Shown one piece after another: positions 7,501-16,500 of a DNA stretch of 31,989 nt. How positions within the stretch are numbered: position 1 is the stretch's first letter; the number at the start of each line of letters is the position of its first letter. Under the pieces are notes generated by a model. That model saw only the letters and a program-made list of their open reading frames with translations. It did not search any database and had not been told where the DNA came from. Location: assembly GCA_900660155.1 (NCBI GenBank), contig CABFPE010000214.1, positions 824,804 through 856,792 on the forward strand, in the 5' to 3' direction. This DNA is from Hofstenia miamia. Taxonomy: Eukaryota > Xenacoelomorpha > Acoela > Hofsteniidae. The position numbers were made by a program, and so were the translations under genes.

Positions 7501-10500
7501 CCAAAATCAAAAATCGCAGTGTCATCGACATACAACAGGCAAGACTAGATCTTGTCTAGACGAATTTGAAAGCTTGTCTAGGACGAATTTGAGTTCACCC
7601 TAAATACCGGAGACAATGATCTAGGAATTTACATATAATTTACTCGAGATGTCAACAAGATCATTGCAACACCGTTGCTTGATTTTAAGAATGATATCAA
7701 GCTGTCATGTTCTTTGCAAGAAATGGTTAAAACAACTAGCTCTTTGGTCCGACATTTCAGTGCAAAACGAAGGCGTAAGGCGCACTGTGGTGTTATTGAC
7801 TTTTACTTCAACAAAAAGTAAATCATGGAAATGAAGGTTTTTTGGCTAGGGATTGGTCACACGTGACCTATCACAAGTGAAATTATCGTAAGCTATGCTT
7901 TGACAATGTGATTATAATTGTAATCACTTACTGGTGATGCGATTTTGTATTTACTCTTGCTATTAATCACATAGTCTAACCGAAGCTTTACTTATTAGAA
8001 AGAATTCACTAAACGTAAAGATTTTCATTTTCACCAAGATGACACAAAGCCAAAAATTCCTTGAAACGTCAGTAAAATTTGTGAATGAGAGTTAATATGC
8101 AAATCAATACATAAATTACGAACAAAATTCAAATATTCGAAAAAAACCATTTCTATATTAAGATAAATCATACTCAGTGCAACACATGATCTTGCATTTT
8201 GTGGAAACGATAAATTCGGAAACCTTTTAGATCTACAGGCAACCCCGCCTTAGTCGGATGTGACTAAATCGGATTTTCGCGTAACTCGTACTATAAATAG
8301 AGAACAGACAAACTTCAATATTTACACACACACAAAATTATTTTAAGTCGGATAAATTCTAAATTGGAGAGAAATCTACGTACAGGCTACAAAATTTCAT
8401 TCACAAGTCGGACGGATGGAAATTGTCTTGCAAGCGATTCAAGCATAGCGTAAATATTTTCTATCAAGTAGTAAAAATAATTAAAAAGCTACACCGCAGC
8501 TCATGGTATTGACCATAGAGCTACTATACATAGCCCCATAGTATTGACCTACAAACAGTTCATGTAGAGGTCAACATAGATATGTTTATGATTTAAGTTT
8601 CCGGTTTATTTCTCAATCGGACGACCCTTTACGACTAGATATTTTGGACTACTGTATACCGTTGTTGGCAAAGATAAAAAAGATGTTAACAATAAGTTTC
8701 TGTTGTACTTTAAGTTGTTGTATGCATCCAACATATGACAAATGTGTAATCAAAAATAGAACGAAGTGATTGATGGCACCGTAGGTAAAGTTAAGTGTAG
8801 TTTTTGTTTAATTCAGGTGTTGAAAGAAAAATACTGTAAGACATAAGAATACATGATTAATTTTTTTTTCCAGCAGAGTTTATTTTCAATATTTCCAAAA
8901 CAACTTATTTCATATCAACCATCAGATTGCTTGCACAAAAGTTACGCTATCATAAATCTCGGTTTTCGCGGAACTAGTAGAAGCCAAGTCCCCTAAAATT
9001 ATGTCTCGGATTTCTTGTAAGTCGGATTATTTTTATTGGTCCGAGTCGAGCCGACTTACGCGAGACTAACTGTATTAAATTTCTTCATGGATTTTGGCCA
9101 ACACATCTTACCCAAAATGATGTATACAATGCTGTCAATCACAAATTTGAAAGAAAATAGTAATACAAGCAAACATGATTTTCTGGGAAAGATCAATGAT
9201 CAGTTGCATTTATTTTTGATGAAAACCTAGGCACGGTTAGAGAGGAATTTGCAGGCTTTGCTGGAATTAATTACTAATGAGCTGAATATACAGCAAAAAC
9301 GGCTAAAATTGATTTTGCAATCTAACTATATCTGCACAAACAGTTGACGGCTGTGCAGTAACGGCTGATAACAAAGAAAGATTTAGAGCTCTTTATCCAT
9401 GTACAATCTTTGTTTGCCGTACAATACATCGTTTGTATAATCTAAATTCTTTGATTTGTGTCAGAAATGCTTAAAAGAACTATTAAAGAAACCAAAAAGT
9501 TTTACCATGATCACCATTAGAGCCTTCATCTTATTCCTAGTATACCACCAGAAGAGGTCCTAGAAAATTTTGAAAGGCGGAGGTTTAAAAATTTTTTCAA
9601 TAAATATTTATATTACACATATTTGTAAGATATAAAACATCAAACAATATTTTACAAAAAATACATGATTTTTGAGGTTCTCCACAAAAACTTTAATATT
9701 TTGAAAAAAAGCTGCTTTTACCTTATAAACTTTATGTTTTATCACAATATTTACACAAAAGATCTGAAGTTTAATTTTATGTGTAGATAGTTTTGAAAAT
9801 TGGTGAGGGCGGCCATTGGCCCTAAGACCGCGCATGCATACCAAGTGACTAAGTGGTTTTTGAAGAAATATTTCAACGAATTTTTAAAAACGTTGTTGAC
9901 ACTAGTTTGAATATACTTTGATAGATATTACTGTACCTCGCCGATGCAGCACACAAAGTATTTGTAATGATGATTCCAAATCTATTGCTTAAAACAATAC
10001 TCATTCCATATTTAGATTCAGTAACTCAAGCACTAAAATGTCGTTTCGGTGAAGAAAATAAATTGTTACTTATTGCCATGAATATTGTAAAATCAGAGTT
10101 TAATTATTTAAAAGACAATCTACTTAAATTAAAAAATTTATAAGTTAGAAAATCTTGTGATAGAAAATCTGGTGGTTTTTTTGTAAAACTCATGACTGAA
10201 TTCCAATGTTGAAGTTGCTTTAGAAACTGTTAGAGAAACGCTTTGCTTGAACTATCATTTAGTTGCATGATACGAGCAAAACTACATTAAGACATAAAAA
10301 ATTAAATCATAACAAACTCATGTTTAAATTAATACTGATACTAAACAGTACCTTCAGGTTTAGAAATTTTACTAGTTTGGACAATAGCATTTGTATAAAA
10401 AAATCTGCTTTATGTAGTGAACAATAAACGGGCATACTTTAACCAATAAATTTCTGAAAAATCCGTTACAAATATATCATGGTGCAACATGGGTTTTAAT

Positions 10501-13500
10501 CAAATGCTTATGCCAAATGAATATGTTTCTGTAGGAACTAGAGAGCGACATCGGCTTCCCAATAAACCCCACCCGATTTCGGATTTCAGGTCGGGTTCGG
10601 GTAAAAAGATTAGACTGATTATTAAAAAAACATTGATGTCAATTACAGCCTGATTTGAGAAAGATCCAAGATGTTAAGTAATACGAATGAATTGCTGTTT
10701 CCCCGTCAAATCAAATTCAAAGTTTCGGGTCGGGTCGGGGGAATATTAAATTTTCGGGTAGTAAATATTACGATCGGGTCCATGTTGTCACTCTCAAGTA
10801 GGAACACAGCCAAGTTTTATTTATATTGCGGCGTAATTACATTTAAAGGAGTCGTCTTCACGAAATGATTCCATAGTGCAAAACTCCTAAAAAAAGTTTA
10901 ATTGGACTAATGAATTTTATAAGAGGAATTGCGGAAAAAACACACACAGCACAGTTAAATTCGTCATATAATATCAGAAACTACATTTTCATCCAAAGAA
11001 AGTAATTAAACATATATTTACGAGTTTGTGCTAACATTTTCGCATATCATTAGTAATAGAGTTTTGTAATTCTATGCCGCAAACCTGCCCAAATTCATTT
11101 GCCACTAATCAAACTATTCACAACTGGTAGTTGTTTTAAGTAACTATAATAAAAACACCTTCCAAAATAAAAAAGTTAAGCTGATTCCATCTCTCCCAGT
11201 TCACACGTTAAATTTTACTACGTGCGTAATTTCTTTTCAAATAACTATAAATCAAACTGCTTTTGTATAAAGTGTATGAAACTCTTTTGATTATGGTCAC
11301 GTTACCATTGCTTCGATGATACCTTTGAATCCAATTAGTTCTTGTTCCTTACTAAGTAATCTATTTCGACAGTAAAGAAAAATGAAGCACTTTACGATTT
11401 CGTTTCTTACCAAATTATCAAAAAAACATCATTTTGAAGCAAATATTACTCAATAAATTCGATATTCAGCAAAATGCCTATAATTAATACCTCATGCAAC
11501 TCAATGTCAAGAATGGGAATACGAAGAGTGCTGGTCTCGGATTTGAGAATATTCCTGTTGAGATCCTCGGTTGTTTTTACAGTGAGAGTAAATCTAACGC
11601 CTTTCGGTTCTACACCCGTTCCTGATTTAACTTCATCACTTCGAAATCCGCAACTTTCACACAAGGAGGCCATTATGATCACTTGACGGAAATGCGGAAT
11701 TTTCACTGGCTTCATGTTCGTTTCACAAGTAACGCCACAACTTGGACAAGGAGACTGAAATGACATGATTTCAGATGTGAAGTCGACTTCTGCAGAGTCT
11801 TCTGCATCAAGTCCCTAAATAAAAACCCATATAAGGACAGTAGAAAACAACCGCATAAACACGAACTAAAAAGTTCATGATTGTATTAAAGACTAATTCT
11901 AATTTTAAATTTTGTTTACTTCGACAAAAGAGATACCGGTTTTCTCTCTGTTTGTGTCAACAGCATTTCTAAAAAATAATGTAATTCTGTTTTAAAAAAT
12001 CATGAGATAGATCTTAACCAAAGGAAATTTACAGTGATCTGGATACAATAATGAGTAATCAAATTGTTCCACAACATTTACATTGCATTAATTGATTTAC
12101 ACCCCAAAAAAATTTTGAGAATCGGATTTAAAGAGTGTAGTGTTTATCATTGTTATTTAGCTTCTCTCTTTTTAAAAAAGACTGGAAACCTCAATCTATT
12201 ATACTTGTTACAGACCTTTAAAAGGTGATAATAATTTGCCTGTACTATTGAAATCCGAGATCCTATAAAAGTTGCAGCCAAATGCTAAAATTCGTAGGTT
12301 GCAAAATGACGTGCAAATGTCCTATAATACTTTTTTTAATGATTATCTTCTCATCTCAATGTTCGCATTCCTTTACTTAATGAACTGTTTATTTCAAGAA
12401 AAATTATCACTAAAACAAAGCGTATATATAGTTGAACCTGCATCAATTGAATATACTTATTATATCTTCCTAAATAGGACAAGGACTATAAAAAGTGTAG
12501 GTTTGATTATGTATGAGTAACTATTACAGAAAATGGAAAGCATTTACAAAAACTACTTTTGCACACGGAATTATAAAGGCCAAATACACAATACTTAGAC
12601 ACTCGGATACAACGGAAACCTTAATAACTAAACTGTTTTGTCCATGATGAAATCAAGGCTAGAGTGCATTATGAACAATAGATTTTTGATTACAAAGCAT
12701 GTTTCCTTTGAGTACACTCTAGATTCTGATAAAAATTCAAACCATTAACCTTGACACCGGCAGTGGCGTCATGAGACTTCGATTGGATATTAAGAGCTTC
12801 ATCTTGTTCAATTGTTCGAATATACTTCTCAATTGTGCAATGAGGATCTCTTTCAGGGGCAAGAGGACTTTCCAAATGACTATTTCCTGAAGGATCATCT
12901 AGAATAAATGTGAATGTGTCACCATCTTCATCAATAAGTTGACCTAACCTATTAACAACGTCAGATATCTTTACAACAAGTTCGGGATTAGAAGCATTTT
13001 CAATGATGACGTGGCGAAGACCTAAATGAAATAAAATCTTTAAATGGTTGATTTACAAAATATAACAAAAATTGGAAATGAGTTGAAATTAAAACCTCAA
13101 TGATTCTCAAAACGCCAAGACATTCAGATTTAAAATATTACGAAAAAGACATTCTTCTTTAATCATTGATTTGATTTTTGCATGATAGCTTTTGAAAATT
13201 CTTATGGTAATGTCAATATCACTGTTTTGTAATGTTTGTTTTCAGGTCAAGAAGCGATGGTGTGCGTTCATAACGAAATCTTTTAGAAACTGTGCAGTTA
13301 ATTCCAGAGTGAAAACACACTATGAAACCTGATTGTAAGCACCCGATGGAAATAACATCTCGTTAAAATTCATAACTAATTTTCTTTACTACTGTATGCA
13401 CTTTGAACAGTAAAATGGCAGACAATTATAAGGCTTTGTAGAATTAGTCTTAAGATTGAATAAAGATTTCAATGAATTAAATAGTTGAATGTGTTGAGAA

Positions 13501-16500
13501 TGATCAATGCAGTGCTGTCGTAGAATCACCCTCAATCATAACAACATATGTTCGTGTAATATTCTCAACAAAGTTTACAACTTTGAAACGTATGCTAAAA
13601 CAATGATTGCGAGTGGTCTTGACTTCGCGAATTACTTTTGTGATAAACTATGAACAATATCAGAAAAAAATACAACAAACAACGCAAATTTAATCACTAA
13701 AAATTCACAATACCTTTGTTTTTTAAAGACATTTGGATAAGCATTGTGGGTCAAATGACACGAAACTACAAATTGCTAAGTATAAACCCTCCACTAAATG
13801 AATTTCAAAAAACAATTTGGCAAAAATTAAGAAAACTGTCCACATGTAGAGGAATGCCTCCTAACTACCATTGCTTGCATTTCAAGGAGGCATGAAATAC
13901 GTACAGCAAGACAATTTGCCGAACTTATTGACCAATGAAATCGCCACACTGAAACCCATTGACGTCTATCAGTTTTTCGTACAAACTGGTTACACTTAAG
14001 TTAGTTAGTTAGTGTTTCATATTTATTCTTGTTTTTTATAGATATGGGGATTTCTTTTAATAAATTAGAGTTGTGATTGGCACTTTGTGAAGTCAACCAT
14101 GTATTATGTTGGCATCGGACTACCGATGTTACAACCATTTAGTTGATAATTACTAAGTGGCCCATGTGGAAACACAGTTCTCCTAAAAGTGGCGAAACGA
14201 ACCTTGTTTTTTATACGAACACCATTCATTCACATATTTTAGGAAATTTATGAAATGAAAAATCTGAAGAAGCTGCAGAATGGAATAACGAATGTCGAAT
14301 TATTCACTTGAATAAACGAAGACGATTTGTCATTTGCCTCAAATACGAATTCCATAGATAAAATTTGGGTAGCATTAAGCAATTATTCAAATTTTATTTA
14401 AACCCCAACTCATAATTGGCTATTGAACTATTAAAACATATATTCAATAACTATTTTGTTCCCAATATCTGTAAGAATACTAAAACTGATAACGTTTCAG
14501 TGTAATACGCATGTGGTACCTAAGGAAATATTTATTAAATAAAAAATAAATAAAATTTACATTTTCAGGAAATTCGAAAAATAAAAATCGAATATAAAAT
14601 TGAATAACAAATAATAAAAATAATCATCTCGAATATTAAAAAAAGTCTATTTCGTGAAGATTGGAAATATCAAAAAATGTGGTTATACATAAAACAAAAT
14701 AGTTTTAAGAAGTTTGTTGTATTCTCAAATAGGACGAAAATATTAATGAAATTTCCTGAAAAAATAAAAGAAAATATCTTCTAAAAGCGAATTTATGTCT
14801 AATTTACAAAAATAAGGCTTTACAAAAAATCAAATTTGAAAAAAATACATTTTTAGACAAAAAAGTCCTTGAAATTATGGATAATAACGACTCACATATT
14901 TGATTAGAAAGTATTGCAAAAGCGAGCACAAATTATAAAATTTCACAATAATGACCATTCAAACAAAGCCTTTTTCACGTCCACAGTAATAATAATGAAT
15001 TTAACATCAGCATTGAGAATCCAGTTGATGATCTCAATCAAATGTTAGTCAAAATTTTTACTATTAGGTATATATTCATATTTAACGAGGAAAGAAAAAA
15101 TGAGACCACCCTCTATTGCTCTCTGAATAACACCTTCAACTGTAGATATGGTCCCCTTTTGTGACTCTGGTGGAATTTCAAAATCCAGTTCTGGAATAAT
15201 TGCAGTGGCATAATTCGATTTTACAACATGACGACACAAATCTAAACAATGAAATTTAATTAAACGAATAGTAATTTTTTTAAGTAAATAAACCTGACGA
15301 TGGAATCAAAATTGTTTGAGAATTTTAACTTGAAAGTACCAGATAATAGACAAAGTTTAAATATCCCATTCACGAATTTCACTAACGGAGTTAAAAGTGA
15401 ACGCTGAAACATAAATTGAAGCAAAGCAAGATGAATAATTCCAACATGGCAGCAATTGTTTGTACATAAGTACATAACTGTTTTTTGAGGATCTTAATGT
15501 TACCACTTAAACCACAGCAAATAACACAGACTAGATGGTATTTGTTTAACCTAAAATCAGTAATAAATCCACTTCACTGCTACCATCACATTTCCAAATG
15601 TGTTAAAATTTCCAGCTTTGTGATAAGCCAACATTTTAATATAGAAAATAGAATGAGCTCAGGGTTGGCAAAAAAAGTGTATTTTCTACAAAAAATGTTT
15701 TGGCGTTTAAAACAATGATTTTTTGCTTAAAGACAGACCCAGCTAAGGGTACTAAAGTTTTGCTAAAAACACATAGGAATAAACGTTGAATTATTATAAA
15801 CTTATAAACAATCATTTTTCGTTTCATACACGTAAACAAAACACAAGTTTTGCTATTTTTTCGGTAGAAAATCGGTAATAAAAGTACGAATGGATGAATC
15901 CCAAAAATTATTTTACAAACTTTCCTATATAACTTGACAAAACGTTGAAAAAACACTGCAAAAAAAACAGTTGTTTTAAACAGTGTTTAAAACATGTTTT
16001 AAGCAGGTCCTTTTTAAAACATGCTAACATTGAATGAGTTTAATGAAAGAAATTCATTAAATTATTAAAAAACATTCCCTTTGACTCGTTATGCCTTGAC
16101 CACGGATGAACTAATATTGGTATATATCACCCGTGAAATTTCTAACGTAATAAATAAATCCGATTTCCTCGGCCTGTGCAATGCTGATGTAGCAAGTAGA
16201 ACATGCATTTGAATTGAAGAAATCAAGTAGAAAATGAAAGTTGTCAATCAAATTATTGGAAAGAGTAATCATTCCTCTGCTAACAAAGAAATACGATCTA
16301 TGGGAATATAAACAAACGCAAATATTTTAATTCTAATGCATATGTAAAACATAATTGAAATATAAATAAAAATTTAGTTTTAACTAAATTTCTAATCAGT
16401 CAATGCACTAGAATTACGGTCTATATATTTCATAATAAAAGATGCTTTCATAAATTTTAAAAACGTCTGTTTTGGCTCTTATCATTGTATGATATACAAT

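Larger units (their letters stand above)
4843..11490 (-). other. ZPR1 intron 5 (6648 bases), loaded with mobile elements
   Basis: GTATTA to TTTTAG. It contains the piggyBac-like MITE, a LINE copy in the same orientation as ZPR1, the pogo-like element, hAT relics and the hAT MITE, each listed separately. The gaps (7606-8233 and 10806-11490) are AT-rich with nothing recognised. Confidence 0.88.

Noticed and set aside
11474..11686. Plus-strand open frame opposite ZPR1 exon 5
   Set aside because: It lies antisense to a strongly conserved exon; its openness is a shadow of ZPR1 coding sequence.
15636..15956. 106-codon minus-strand frame rich in F, L, I, K
   Set aside because: Composition typical of AT-rich intron DNA; inside ZPR1 intron 2, no motifs.
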